From the NCBI RefSeq assembly GCF_020010925.1, contig NZ_JAGJBZ010000002.1, positions 2,790,001-2,854,000 on the forward strand: 64,000 bases of DNA, given 5' to 3'. Source of the DNA: Streptomyces griseiscabiei. GTDB lineage: Bacteria; Actinomycetota; Actinomycetes; Streptomycetales; Streptomycetaceae. A program made the position numbers and the translations under genes. Position 1 is the first letter of the stretch, and each line of letters begins with the position of its first letter. The notes beneath the pieces were generated by a model, which saw nothing but the letters and a program-made list of their open reading frames with translations, was not told where the DNA came from and did no database searches. This document shows, in pieces, positions 42,552 to 51,443 of this stretch.

Positions 42552-43796
42552 TCAGTGGTCGGTGTCCTTGCCGATGAACAGCTCCGCGAACGTCGACGCG
42601 GCGACCGGGGAGCCGAGGAGGCGGCGGAGCCTGGCGGTGGCGGCGCCCGCGCGGAACGGGTCCCCCGACGACGGGCCGTGCAGCAGCTCCGCCAGCCACT
42701 GCGAGAACTCCTGGTAGTGCCAGACCCGGCGCAGACAGGCCTCCGAGTAGCCGCGCAGCCCGCTGTCGTCGCCCTTGCCGAGACACGCGATCAGGGCGTC
42801 CGCGAGCAGCAGCGCGTCGTGCAGCGCCAGGTTCATGCCCTTCGCGGCGATCGGCGCGACGAGATGGGCCGCGTCACCGGCCAGGTACAGCCGGCCGTAC
42901 GTCATCGGCTCGGTGACGTAGTTGTGCATGTCGAGCACCCGCTTCTCGACGAGCGGGCCCTCGGTGAGCGACCGGGCGCCGGGCACCGCGAGGCGGGTGT
43001 GCAGCTCGGCCCAGACCCGGTCGTCCGGCCAGTTCGCCGGGTCGTCGCCGGCCGGGACCTCCAGGTAGTAGCGGGTGATCTCGGGGCTGCGGGCCATGTG
43101 CCCGGCGAAGCCCCGGGGATGCACACCGAGGACGACACAGTCGGACGACGGCGGTGCCTCGGCGAGCAGCGCCAGCCACCCGACGCCGTGGTCGTGCCGG
43201 GCGACCGTGCTGTGCTCGGCGGGCAGCGCGGTCCGGGTGACGCCCCGCGCGCCGTCGCACCCGGCGACGAACGCGCAGCGCAGCACCCGCCGTTCACCGG
43301 TCACCGGGTCCACGTACGACACCGACGGACGCTCCCCGTCGATGTCGTGCAGCTCCACCTCGCGCACCCCGAAGCGGATGTCGCCGCCCCGGACGTCCGC
43401 GTACTCCCGGACCAGATCCGTCACCAGCAGCGGCTGCGGGTACACGTAGTGGTGGTGCCCGGTCAGCTCGGTGTACGGGAACCGCCGCCGCTCCCCGGCG
43501 AAGCGGAACTCGAACTCCGTGTGCGTCGGCGCCCGTTCCACGATCCGGTCGGCCAGCCCGCGCCGCTCCAGCGCCCGTACCGCCCACTCCTCCAGGAACC
43601 CGGCGCGGGGCCTGGTCTCGACGAACTCCCGGCTCTCCGTCTCCAGCACCACACAGTCCACGGAGGCGGCCCGCAGGATGTTGCCGACGGTGAGTCCGGC
43701 GGGGCCGGCGCCGACGATGACGACGGGGGTGTGCTCGGCCTGGGACGAGTCCGGGGAGGAACCCGAGGGGGAGGCGGCGGAGGTGGGGGTGGTCAC
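42552..43796 (-). CDS. pobA: PobA-like flavoprotein monooxygenase
   Basis: A 414-residue class A flavin hydroxylase, collinear with 4-hydroxybenzoate 3-monooxygenase: VVIVGAGPAGLTVG (FAD ADP loop), FVAGCDGARGVTR, HPRGF, and LYLAGDAAHLVAPIAAKGMNL. Aligned by eye to Pseudomonas PobA (from memory), Arg214 and Tyr222 are kept, but Tyr201 is Leu, Ser212 is Met and Tyr385 is Phe. That removes the Tyr pair which deprotonates the phenol, so true PobA activity is doubtful; the symbol marks family only. GTG 43796 is preferred: a -10-like CATAAT ends 6 bases upstream and an inverted repeat spans the start. Confidence 0.8.
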   Translation of the reverse strand: MTTPTSAASPSGSSPDSSQAEHTPVVIVGAGPAGLTVGNILRAASVDCVVLETESREFVETRPRAGFLEEWAVRALERRGLADRIVERAPTHTEFEFRFAGERRRFPYTELTGHHHYVYPQPLLVTDLVREYADVRGGDIRFGVREVELHDIDGERPSVSYVDPVTGERRVLRCAFVAGCDGARGVTRTALPAEHSTVARHDHGVGWLALLAEAPPSSDCVVLGVHPRGFAGHMARSPEITRYYLEVPAGDDPANWPDDRVWAELHTRLAVPGARSLTEGPLVEKRVLDMHNYVTEPMTYGRLYLAGDAAHLVAPIAAKGMNLALHDALLLADALIACLGKGDDSGLRGYSEACLRRVWHYQEFSQWLAELLHGPSSGDPFRAGAATARLRRLLGSPVAASTFAELFIGKDTDH

Positions 43797-43818
43797 CGGA
43801 GCATTATGCCCGGTGACC
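43791..43818. promoter_or_regulatory. Operator spanning the pobA-like start
   Basis: GGTCACCGG (43791-43799) and CCGGTGACC (43810-43818) are perfect 9-bp arms around a 10-base spacer that contains the minus-strand -10 box CATAAT (43808-43803). The left arm covers the GTG start codon. Binding here would block polymerase on a leaderless promoter. Confidence 0.6.
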
Positions 43819-43865
43819 GACGGCAAGTGACGTGCGGAGCGCGGCTGTTGGGCAGGCCGTCCGCA

Positions 43866-44846
43866 TCAGTCCAGTCCGAAGCCCCGCGCCCACTCCGCGA
43901 TGTCGGCCGGCGTCGCGTTGCCGCCGCAGACCACGAGGCCCAGCCGGGCGTCCGCGCCGACCCGTGCGAGGACCTGCCGGGCCGCGGGCAGCAGACATCC
44001 GGCGGCCGGTTCCGTCCACACCTTGGCGTGCTCGGCGAAGTCGAGGACGCCCCGCACCGCCTCCGCGTCGGGGACCACGAGGACGTCCTCGACGAGCGCG
44101 GTCACATGGTCGTAGGTGAGCCGGGAGACGGAGGGGGCGCTGAGCGTGGTGACGACGGAGGAGAGCGGGACCGTCACGGGGCCGCCCGCGGCGAGGGCGT
44201 CGGCCATGGCCGTGGCCCCGACGGTCTCCACACCCCAGATCCGCACATCCGGGAGCAGGGCCTTGAAGGCCGCCGCCACACCGGCGACGAGCCCACCGCC
44301 ACCGATGCTGACGAGGACGTCGGTGACCGCGCCGGAGTCCCCCGTGGCCGCGATGTCCTCGGCGAACTCCAGGCCGACGGTGCCCTGACCGGCGATCACC
44401 AGCGGGTCGTCGAACGGGTGGACGAGGGTGAGCCCTTCCGACCGCAGCCGCTCGGTGAGGGCGAACGCCTCCGCCATCCCGTCGGTGAGGCGCAGCGTGG
44501 CCCCGGCCGCCTCGACGAGGTCGACGGCGCGGCGCGGGGCGGTCGTCGCCATCACCACCGTCGCCTTGATGTGCAGCGCCGCCGCCATGTGCGCCAGCGC
44601 GATGCCGTGGTTGCCGCCGCTGACGGCCACGACTCCGGCCGCCCGCTCGGCGTCCGTCAGCGACAGCAGCTTCGCGGTGGCGCCGCGCGCCTTGAACGAG
44701 CCGGTGCGCTGCAGCAGTTCCAGCTTCGCGGTCACCGGGGTGCCGAGGAGCGTGGACAGTCCCGGGCTCGGCACGGTGGGGGTCCGTACGACGTGGGCGG
44801 CGATCCGCTCGGCGGCGGCGTGGATCTCACCGATCCCGATCAACAC
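43866..44846 (-). CDS. PLP-dependent threonine/serine dehydratase family enzyme
   Basis: A 326-residue fold-type II PLP enzyme. The Schiff-base Lys is in RTGSFKARGA (near residue 51), the PLP-phosphate Gly loop is SIGGGGLVAG, and the cofactor Asn is in SGGNHG. It is short enough to lack the ACT regulatory domain of biosynthetic IlvA, so it is a catabolic-type threonine/serine dehydratase or a serine racemase-like enzyme. It starts at GTG 44846 behind GGAGTGA. It follows the UBP gene on the same strand but is separated from it by a large hairpin element. Confidence 0.88.
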   Translation of the reverse strand: MLIGIGEIHAAAERIAAHVVRTPTVPSPGLSTLLGTPVTAKLELLQRTGSFKARGATAKLLSLTDAERAAGVVAVSGGNHGIALAHMAAALHIKATVVMATTAPRRAVDLVEAAGATLRLTDGMAEAFALTERLRSEGLTLVHPFDDPLVIAGQGTVGLEFAEDIAATGDSGAVTDVLVSIGGGGLVAGVAAAFKALLPDVRIWGVETVGATAMADALAAGGPVTVPLSSVVTTLSAPSVSRLTYDHVTALVEDVLVVPDAEAVRGVLDFAEHAKVWTEPAAGCLLPAARQVLARVGADARLGLVVCGGNATPADIAEWARGFGLD

Positions 44847-44914
44847 GATGTCACTCCGTTCGGTGGGGCGGGTGGTGCGTGGGGGCGTTGTCGGGTGCGG
44901 GTGGGTGGGGCTTC

Positions 44915-45035
44915 TCGCGCAGTTCCCCGCGCCCCTGAAAAGCAGGGGCTGCGCCCCGTGCTTTTCCCCCGCCCGACCGCCGTCTTTTCAGGCCCGCGGG
45001 GGCCTGGTCTTTTAGGGGCGCGGGGAACTGCGCGA
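44915..45035. repeat. Cruciform-like dispersed repeat element
   Basis: Perfect 22-bp inverted arms (44915-44936 and 45014-45035, core GTTCCCCGCGCCCCT) enclose two further hairpins: AAAAGC...GCTTTT (44938-44965) around GGGGctgcgCCCC, and CAGGCCCgcggGGGCCTG near 44990-45007. The flanks GGTGGGG and CCCCCACC extend the symmetry. Single arms recur at 11334 and 32869. It sits between two minus-strand genes, probably as a strong terminator or a mobile palindrome. Confidence 0.8.
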
Positions 45036-45073
45036 CCAGCCCCCACCGGGCCGCGGACGACAACGTGACCCCG

Positions 45074-45424
45074 TCAGCGCAAGGCCTCGGTCCAGTTGCG
45101 CGGGACGCGCCCCGCGGGGCCGGGGGCCGGTTGGCCCTCGGGGTGGCTGAGGGGCGGCGCGAGGTCCGGCCCCGACTCGTACATCTCGGAGGTCTCGTAG
45201 TTCCAGAACCAGGACTCGCCCGGCTCGTAGCTCTGCACGAAGGGGTGCCCGGTGGCCCCCGCGTGGGCCGTGGCGTGCTGGGCCGGGGAGGAGTCGCAGC
45301 AGCCGACGTGACCGCACTGGGCGCAGCGCCGGAGGTGGAACCACCAGCCGCCGACCGCGTCGCAGTCCACGCATCCGTCACCGCTCGGCGCCGCGGCGGG
45401 GTCGATTCCGGCGGGCAGGGTCAT
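45074..45424 (-). CDS. UBP-type zinc finger protein
   Basis: A 116-residue protein dominated by a ZnF-UBP domain (about residues 15-85): [29 protein letters not shown], then [16 protein letters not shown] and [12 protein letters not shown]. The Cys and His spacing matches the three-zinc fold that in eukaryotes binds the free ubiquitin C-terminus. Bacteria with ubiquitin-like or Pup systems carry such domains, with unknown ligands. Its ATG overlaps the TGA of the upstream kinase by 4 bases, so it is the third, coupled gene of the redox-signalling operon. Confidence 0.88.
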   Translation of the reverse strand: MTLPAGIDPAAAPSGDGCVDCDAVGGWWFHLRRCAQCGHVGCCDSSPAQHATAHAGATGHPFVQSYEPGESWFWNYETSEMYESGPDLAPPLSHPEGQPAPGPAGRVPRNWTEALR

Positions 45425-46938
45425 GAGGCCTCCTCGGGCGTGTCGCGGGTGTGGTCCGGGCGGTCGTCGGGGTCGTCGGCGAGGGTGAGGTCCAGGTCGG
45501 CCGCCGGTGCCGTCAGCGGCAGGTACACCTGGAAACGGGTCTCGCCCGGCCGGGACCTGACGTCGATGTGGCCGTGGTGCTTGTTGACGACGATGCGCCA
45601 GGAGATGTCGAGGCCCAGCCCGGTGCCCTGCCCGACCGGCTTGGTGGTGAAGAACGGGTCGAAGATCCGGCCTCGGATCTCCTCCGGGATGCCCGGGCCC
45701 GTGTCGCGGAACTCCACCAGCACCTGGTCGCGGTGGTCGAGGGCCGTCCGTACCGTCAACGTGCCCGTGCCGCCCGTGTCGTTGATCGCGGCGACCGCGT
45801 TGTCGATCAGGTTCGTCCACACCTGGTTCAGCTCACCCGGGTAGGCGGGGATGCGCGGCAGTGTGCGGTCGTACTCCTTCACCACCTCGATCCGTTCGCC
45901 GATCTTCCCGGAGAGCATCAGCAGGGTGGAGTCGAGGAGTTCGTGGACGTCGGCGTTCTGGTAGGGCGCGCGGTCCAGCTGCGAGTACTGCTTCGCCGCG
46001 TCCACGAGCTGGGTGATCCGGCTCGTGGAGTCCTCGATCTCGTTCATCAACAGCTCGGTCTCGACGGTGTAGTTGAGCCAGCGCACCGCGCCTTCGAGGG
46101 TGTGCTCGTCCACCGCCGCCGCGACCTGGTCCAGCCACTCCGTGTCGAGGCCGGCCTGCACGAAGTTCGGCGCGAGCTGCCAGCCGCCCGCGATGCCGTG
46201 GTCGTCGAGCCAGTCGCTCAGCTCGTCCTCCCGGTCGGAGGCCTCCAGCGGACTCAGCGGGGTGGCCTTGGCGACCTGCTCGGCGGTCCGCTCCTGAAGG
46301 TCGACCAGCGTCTCCAGCATGGCCCGCTTGTACGGCCCGGCGGCGATCACCCCGAGCTTGTGCCGCATCCCGGCCACCCGCTCCCGCAGCGCCGAGGTGG
46401 CCCGGACCGCCGCCGCGGCCGGGTTGTTCAGCTCGTGCGTGAGTCCGGCCGACAACGAGCCCAGCGCCAGCAGCCGTTCACGCTGGTTGATGGTCCGCTG
46501 GGTGTTCTGGCTGCCGAAGAACAGGCCCTCCAGCAGATGGACGGCCATGGGGAACCAGTCCCGCATGATCCGGGCGAAGGAGGCGGCGGGCAGCACGTAG
46601 AAGCGGGACGGGACGGTGACCCGCATCGACCCCTTGTAGCGGGCCTGGTCCGCCTGGTCGCCGAGATACGCCTGGAAGGCGCCCGCGTACACCCCGACCT
46701 GGGAGCTGCGGCTGACCTCCACGTCGTCGTCGCCGACCTGTCGCGACAGCACCACCGTGCCCTCCAGCAGCACGAAGAAGCAGGTGGCCGGCTCGCCCTC
46801 CCGGTAGACGGGGCCGGGCTCGAACCGCTCCACCCGGCCCTCGTGGCACAGCCGGTCCAGCTGCTCGGGGTCCAGCTTCTCGAACAGGAACAGCCGGCCC
46901 AGCTCCGCCCGGTCGCACGGCGACGGCTGCCCGCTCAT
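45421..46938 (-). CDS. Cyclic-nucleotide-domain sensor histidine kinase
   Basis: A 505-residue cytoplasmic kinase. Residues 10-140 are a cNMP-binding/CRP-like domain ([52 protein letters not shown]). It lacks an obvious Arg phosphate cassette, so its ligand may not be cAMP. The phospho-acceptor His is in [21 protein letters not shown] (near residue 175). The ATPase domain (about 370-480) has [34 protein letters not shown] and [13 protein letters not shown]. There are no membrane helices. The receiver partner is probably the flavoprotein encoded 19 bp upstream. Confidence 0.92.
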   Translation of the reverse strand: MSGQPSPCDRAELGRLFLFEKLDPEQLDRLCHEGRVERFEPGPVYREGEPATCFFVLLEGTVVLSRQVGDDDVEVSRSSQVGVYAGAFQAYLGDQADQARYKGSMRVTVPSRFYVLPAASFARIMRDWFPMAVHLLEGLFFGSQNTQRTINQRERLLALGSLSAGLTHELNNPAAAAVRATSALRERVAGMRHKLGVIAAGPYKRAMLETLVDLQERTAEQVAKATPLSPLEASDREDELSDWLDDHGIAGGWQLAPNFVQAGLDTEWLDQVAAAVDEHTLEGAVRWLNYTVETELLMNEIEDSTSRITQLVDAAKQYSQLDRAPYQNADVHELLDSTLLMLSGKIGERIEVVKEYDRTLPRIPAYPGELNQVWTNLIDNAVAAINDTGGTGTLTVRTALDHRDQVLVEFRDTGPGIPEEIRGRIFDPFFTTKPVGQGTGLGLDISWRIVVNKHHGHIDVRSRPGETRFQVYLPLTAPAADLDLTLADDPDDRPDHTRDTPEEAS

Positions 46939-46957
46939 GACGAAGCCCCGGCGGTCC

Positions 46958-48634
46958 TCATGACTGCTCCAGATATCGGTGCACCAGCATCACGGCCATC
47001 GCTCCCTCTCCCACCGCGGACGCGACCCGCTTCGCGGACTCCGACCGCGCGTCCCCGGCGACGAACACCCCGGGCACATTGGTCTCCAGGTGGTACGGCG
47101 GTCGGTCCAGCTCCCAGCCCGCCGGCGGACTCCCGTCCGGGGTCATGTCGGGCCCGGCCACGATGAACCCGCGCTCGTCGCGGAGCACGGTCCCCTCCAG
47201 CCAGTCGGTGCGCGGCTCGGCGCCGATGAAGACGAACAGCCACTGCGCGTCGACGAGTTCCTCACGTCCGCTCGCGATGTCCTTGAGCGTCAGCTGCTCC
47301 AGATGGTCCGTGCCGTGCGCGGCCTCGACGACCGTGCCGGGCCGCACGAAGACGTTGGACGTCTCGGCGAGCTGCTGGATGAGGTAGTGCGACATCGACG
47401 CGGTCAGCGAGTCGCCGCGGACCAGCAGGGTGACCGACTTGGCACCCCGGGCGAGGTACATCGCCGCCTGCCCGGCCGAGTTGGCGCCGCCCACGATGTA
47501 CACGTCGTGCCCCTGGCAGCCGGCCGCCTCGGTCAGCGCGGAGCCGTAGAACACCCCACGGCTGGTGAGGTCCGAGCAGCCCGGCGCGGCGAGCTGCCGG
47601 TACGACACGCCGGTCGCCAGGATCACGCTGTGCGCGGCGACCGCCGACCCGTCGGAGAACCGGACGGTCCGCGCCGCCCCGTTCACCTCCAGACCGCTGA
47701 CCTCGCGCGCGGTGAGGATCTCCGCGCCGAACCGGGTGGCCTGCCGGCGGGCCCTACCGGTGAGCTGACCGCCGGACACGCCGTCGGGGAACCCGAGGTA
47801 GTTCTCGATCCGTGAACTCTGCCCGGCCTGACCGCCCGTCGCCGACCGCTCCACGAGCAGGGTCCGCAGCCCTTCCGAGGCCCCGTACACCGCCGAGCCG
47901 AGCCCGGCCGGTCCACCGCCGATGACGACCAGGTCGTAGAACTCCTGGGCCGGTGTCGTCGCCAGCCCCACCTTCTCCGCCAGCTCCGGGTCCTCCGGAG
48001 CGAGCAGCGGTGTGCCGTCCGGGGTGACGACCAGCGGCAGCCGCTCGCCGTCCGCGCCGGCCGCCGCGAGCAGCCGCCGCCCCTCCGGCTCGTCCGAGGA
48101 GAACCAGCGGTACGGCACCTGGTTGCGGGCGAGGAACTCCCGTACGCCCGAGGAACGCGCCGACCAGCGGTGGCCGACCACCTTGGTGGTGCCCGCACAG
48201 GTGCGGTCGGCGGCCCGCCAGGCCTGGAGCAGGTCGTCCAGGACCGGGTAGAGCTTCTCCTCCGGCGGGTCCCACGGCTTCAGCAGATAGTGGTCGAGGT
48301 CGATGACGTTGATCGCGTCGATCGCCGCGCCGGTGTCGGCGTACGCGGTGAGCAGGACACGCCGGGCGCCCGGGTACACGTCCAGGGCCTGTTCCAGGAA
48401 CTCGATGCCGTTCATCTCCGGCATCCGGTAGTCGGCCAGGATCACCGCCACCTGGTCGCCGCGCAGCTTCAGCTCCCGCAGGGCCTCCAGCGCGGCCTGA
48501 CCGGACTCCGCCCGCACGATCCGGTACGACTCGCCGTACCTGCGCCGCAGGTCCCGTGCCACCGCGCGGGACACCCCGGGATCGTCATCCACCGTGAGGA
48601 TCACGTTCCGCGCCGGACCGACCGCCTGAGTCAT
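46958..48634 (-). CDS. Response-regulator / thioredoxin-reductase-like flavoprotein fusion
   Basis: A 558-residue fusion. Residues 1-130 are a receiver domain with VDDDPG, phospho-Asp in ADYRMPEMNG, Thr in LLTAYAD and Lys in LKPWDPPEE. About 140-235 is a thioredoxin/glutaredoxin-fold-like spacer. About 245-555 is a thioredoxin-reductase-like FAD/NAD(P) module: VVIGGGPAGLGSAVYGASEG, GGQAGQSSRIENYLGFP, VYIVGGANSAGQAAMYLARGA (NADPH) and VFVAGDARSESAKRVASAVGEGAM. The redox CxxC is not seen where TrxR has it. ATG 48634 has GGAGG 3 bases away; ATG 48664 is an alternative. It is the first gene of the operon. Confidence 0.9.
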   Translation of the reverse strand: MTQAVGPARNVILTVDDDPGVSRAVARDLRRRYGESYRIVRAESGQAALEALRELKLRGDQVAVILADYRMPEMNGIEFLEQALDVYPGARRVLLTAYADTGAAIDAINVIDLDHYLLKPWDPPEEKLYPVLDDLLQAWRAADRTCAGTTKVVGHRWSARSSGVREFLARNQVPYRWFSSDEPEGRRLLAAAGADGERLPLVVTPDGTPLLAPEDPELAEKVGLATTPAQEFYDLVVIGGGPAGLGSAVYGASEGLRTLLVERSATGGQAGQSSRIENYLGFPDGVSGGQLTGRARRQATRFGAEILTAREVSGLEVNGAARTVRFSDGSAVAAHSVILATGVSYRQLAAPGCSDLTSRGVFYGSALTEAAGCQGHDVYIVGGANSAGQAAMYLARGAKSVTLLVRGDSLTASMSHYLIQQLAETSNVFVRPGTVVEAAHGTDHLEQLTLKDIASGREELVDAQWLFVFIGAEPRTDWLEGTVLRDERGFIVAGPDMTPDGSPPAGWELDRPPYHLETNVPGVFVAGDARSESAKRVASAVGEGAMAVMLVHRYLEQS

Positions 48635-48733
48635 ACGCCTCCACCCCGAGCCCAATGGGCCCATCGTATGTTCGACCGTCCGGGTTCGCTCGGTTTCCGG
48701 AGAGCCGCAGGCCCGGGGGCTGGAACGGCGGCT

Positions 48734-49090
48734 TCAGCTCCTGCGCGGGGCGAGGACGCAGAACTCGTTGCCCTCCGGGTCCCGGAGCACCACCCAGGGC
48801 TCGTCACCGGTCTGTCCGACGTCCGCGTGCCGGGCGCCGAGGGCGAGGAGGCGGGTGACCTCCGCGTCCTGGTCGACGGGCCGGAAGTCGAGGTGCAGCC
48901 GGTTCTTGGCGGTCTTCGCCTCCGGGTGCAGCGCGAACAGCAGACCGGGCAGCCGGTCCGGGGAGGGCCGGATCTCGTACTCCTCGGCGGAGTCGTCGAC
49001 CACGACCCACCCGAGCGCCTCGGCCCACCAGCGGCCCAGAGCCACCGGGTCGGCCGCCTCCACCAGCAACTGCTCCCACTCCAAGGCCAT
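48734..49090 (-). CDS. VOC (glyoxalase/dioxygenase superfamily) protein
   Basis: A 118-residue protein with the paired beta-alpha-beta-beta-beta layout of the vicinal oxygen chelate fold: LLVEAADPVALGRWWAEALGW (first module), RLHLDFRPVDQDAEVTRLLALGA and WVVLRDPEGNEFCVLAP (second module, with the typical DPEGNEFCV). Metal-ligand positions are only partly filled (His in RLHLDF, Glu in GNEF). It may bind a drug-like ligand, as bleomycin-resistance relatives do, or be an uncharacterised lyase. It is divergent from the universal stress protein gene 58 bp away. Confidence 0.85.
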   Translation of the reverse strand: MALEWEQLLVEAADPVALGRWWAEALGWVVVDDSAEEYEIRPSPDRLPGLLFALHPEAKTAKNRLHLDFRPVDQDAEVTRLLALGARHADVGQTGDEPWVVLRDPEGNEFCVLAPRRS

Positions 49091-49147
49091 GCGGCGAGGG
49101 TAGTGAAGACTGGGCGGGTCAGCCAGACGAGAACGAAGAGGTGGCCG

Positions 49148-50020
49148 ATGACGACGCGCCCGATCACCGCCGCGGTGGACGGTACGACCGAGAGCCTGGC
49201 CGCGCTGGCCTGGGCCGGCCGGGAGGCCGTACGCCGGGGCCTGGCGCTGCGGGTGGTGCACGCCTGGCGGTGGGAGCCGCACGAGGCGGTCACCGTGGAC
49301 CGGGACGGACAGGAGCGGTGGGCCCGGGAGGCGCTCGCCGAGGCCGTGCGGGGCGTCTCCGAGCGCCACCCGGAGCTGGAGGTCTCGACGGCACTGGTGG
49401 AGGGCGCGCCGGTCGACACCCTGGTCGGCGCCGCGGAACACGCCGAGACGCTGGTGCTCGGCTCGCGCGGACACGGCGCGGTGGTCGGCTTCCTGCTGGG
49501 CTCCGTCGGCCAGCAGGTGATCGTCGGATCGCCGTGCCCCGTGGTGCTCGTCCGGGCCGGGGACAGCCCCTCGGGGGAGGCCGCCGGACGCGAGATCGTC
49601 GTCGGTCAGGAGGGGACTCCGCAGGACAGCGCCGACGTCCTGCGGTTCGCCTTCGAGACGGCCGCCGCCCGGGGCGCGACCCTGCGCGTGGTCCGGGCGT
49701 GGGCGCTGCCGCCGCTGTACACGTACAGCCCCGGCTCGCTGAAGCTCCTCGACGAGGCCGGGGGCCTGGAGCCGTACGAGACGAAGGCGCTGGCCGCCGC
49801 GCTCGCGCCCTGGCGGGAGCGGTTCCCGGACGTGCCGGTCGTCCAGCACGTCGAGATGGGCAGCGCCGGGCAGGTGCTGCTGTCGGTGGCCCGCAACGCC
49901 CAGCTGATGGTGGTCGGGCGCCGCGCCCGCCGTACGGCCGTCGGCGCCCGGATCGGCTCGGTGGCCCACGGTGTGCTGCACCACGCGCACAGCCCGGTGG
50001 CGGTGGTCCCGCACACGTAG
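49148..50020 (+). CDS. Universal stress protein, two UspA domains
   Basis: A 290-residue cytoplasmic protein made of two UspA domains (about 3-140 and 150-288). The first keeps an ATP-binding-type motif (VLGSRGHGAVVGFLLGSVGQQVIVGSPCPVVLV, G-x2-G-x9-G-S/T pattern). The second has VVGRRARRTAVGARIGSVAHGVLHHAHSPVAVV, with a similar Gly pattern. The start has GAAGAGG 6 bases upstream. Tandem Usp proteins are common in actinobacteria and respond to hypoxia, nutrient or redox stress. A shared terminator separates it from the convergent DUF4032 gene. Confidence 0.92.
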   Translation: MTTRPITAAVDGTTESLAALAWAGREAVRRGLALRVVHAWRWEPHEAVTVDRDGQERWAREALAEAVRGVSERHPELEVSTALVEGAPVDTLVGAAEHAETLVLGSRGHGAVVGFLLGSVGQQVIVGSPCPVVLVRAGDSPSGEAAGREIVVGQEGTPQDSADVLRFAFETAAARGATLRVVRAWALPPLYTYSPGSLKLLDEAGGLEPYETKALAAALAPWRERFPDVPVVQHVEMGSAGQVLLSVARNAQLMVVGRRARRTAVGARIGSVAHGVLHHAHSPVAVVPHT

Positions 50021-50033
50021 GCCATCGGACCGC

Positions 50034-50073
50034 TGAGCCACCGGACCGGTGACCGGGTGCGGCCGGTGGCTCA
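50034..50073. terminator. Bidirectional terminator overlapping a stop codon
   Basis: TGAGCCACCGG and CCGGTGGCTCA are perfect 11-bp arms around an 18-base loop. The right arm covers the TGA of the DUF4032 gene, and the left arm lies 14 bp after the stress-protein stop. Confidence 0.7.
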
Positions 50074-51318
50074 CATCGGGGTGACGTCGTCCACCGTCGG
50101 CGGCAGCGGCGCCAGCGTCCTCGGCAGGACGTTGTCGATGTAGTCCTTGACCGCCGTGTCCAGGCCGATGTCGTGCTGGGCCCGCTCGGACAGGTACCAG
50201 CGGTGTTCGAGGAGCTGGTGGTAGATCTCCGCCGGGTCCACCGAGCCCCGCAGTTCGAGCGGGACGGCCCGTACGGTCGGCCGGAACACCTCCCGCACCC
50301 AGCGGTGGGCCAGCACCTCGGGGCGGGCGCCGAGGGGGTCGCCCGGGGCGTAGTCGTCCTGGGTGGCCATCCAGCTCTCCAGGTCGTTCAGCAGCCGCCG
50401 GGCCTGGTTCTCCTCGGTGTCCAGACCGGTCAGCCGCAGCAGCTGCCGCTGATGGTGGCCCGCGTCGACGACCTTGGGCACGAAGGTCACCGTGTCGCCG
50501 TTGTTCGAGTGCTCGATCTGCATCTCGGCGACATCGAAGCCGAGGTCGTTGAGCCGGCGGATCCGGCGCTCGATGTAGTGGTACTTCCCGGCCGGGTACA
50601 CCGATCTGCGCGTCAGCTCCTCCCACAGCCGGTGGTAGCGGGAGCAGATCTCGTTGCCGAACTCGATCGCGTCCACCGACGGGTGCAGCGCCCCGGACGC
50701 CTCCAGGTCCAGCAGCTCGCCGCTGATGTTGACCCGGGCGAGATCGAGGTCGTACTCGCGCTGCCCGCCGCTCAGTTGCGGATGCAGATCGCCGGTCTCG
50801 GCGTCCACCAGATACGCGGCGTACGCGCCCGCGTCCCGCCGGAACAGCGTGTTGGACAGGGAGCAGTCGCCCCACGCGAACCCGGCGAGGTGCAGCCGCA
50901 CCAGCAGGACGGCGAGGGCGTCCATCAGCCGGTGCATGGTGGCCGGGCGCATCGTCGTCTCGAACATCGAGCGGTACGGCATCGAGCCGCCCAGATGCCG
51001 GGTGATCAGTACCGACTCCAGCGGCTCGCCGGCCTCGTCGGTGCGGCCGGTGACCACGCCGAGGGCGTCCACGGCGGGGATGCCGAGCCGGTCGAGGTCG
51101 CGCAGCAGCTCGTACTCGCGCAGGGCGGGCCGCTCGGCGAGTTCCTTGACGGCGACGACCTCGTCACCGGCGCGGGCGTAGCGCACGACGTGGCGGGAGA
51201 TACCGCGGGGGAGCGGCACGAGGTGGTGCTCGGGCCACTCCTCCAGCGGCAGATGCCACGGCAGTTCGAGCAGCAGCGCGGGGTGTTCGGGGTTGGTGGC
51301 GCTGATCTGCAGTGCCAT
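50071..51318 (-). CDS. DUF4032 / lipopolysaccharide-kinase-like protein
   Basis: A 415-residue cytoplasmic protein. The first 240 residues are protein-kinase-like (Lys in VVAVKELAERPALREYELLRDL; a catalytic-loop analogue in GFAWGDCSLSNTLFRRDAG, with Asp then Asn; a DxE analogue in AYLVDAETGD). Residues about 245-410 are the DUF4032 domain (IERRIRRLNDLGFDVAEMQIEH, DPLGARPEVLAHRWVREVFRP). The pairing is typical of actinobacteria; the phosphoryl acceptor is unknown. The protein ends with the shared terminator. It starts at ATG 51318. Confidence 0.9.
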   Translation of the reverse strand: MALQISATNPEHPALLLELPWHLPLEEWPEHHLVPLPRGISRHVVRYARAGDEVVAVKELAERPALREYELLRDLDRLGIPAVDALGVVTGRTDEAGEPLESVLITRHLGGSMPYRSMFETTMRPATMHRLMDALAVLLVRLHLAGFAWGDCSLSNTLFRRDAGAYAAYLVDAETGDLHPQLSGGQREYDLDLARVNISGELLDLEASGALHPSVDAIEFGNEICSRYHRLWEELTRRSVYPAGKYHYIERRIRRLNDLGFDVAEMQIEHSNNGDTVTFVPKVVDAGHHQRQLLRLTGLDTEENQARRLLNDLESWMATQDDYAPGDPLGARPEVLAHRWVREVFRPTVRAVPLELRGSVDPAEIYHQLLEHRWYLSERAQHDIGLDTAVKDYIDNVLPRTLAPLPPTVDDVTPM

Positions 51319-51443
51319 GGGTCCTGGTCCTCTGCCTTCGTGTCACGGTGGTGCGGAGTGCCGGCGACCGGCGGTCGCCCGCCGGTGCCTGGAGCATCTC
51401 CGCATCCGGAGGACCGTTTCGTCAACAGCGGCCCGACCTGTGG

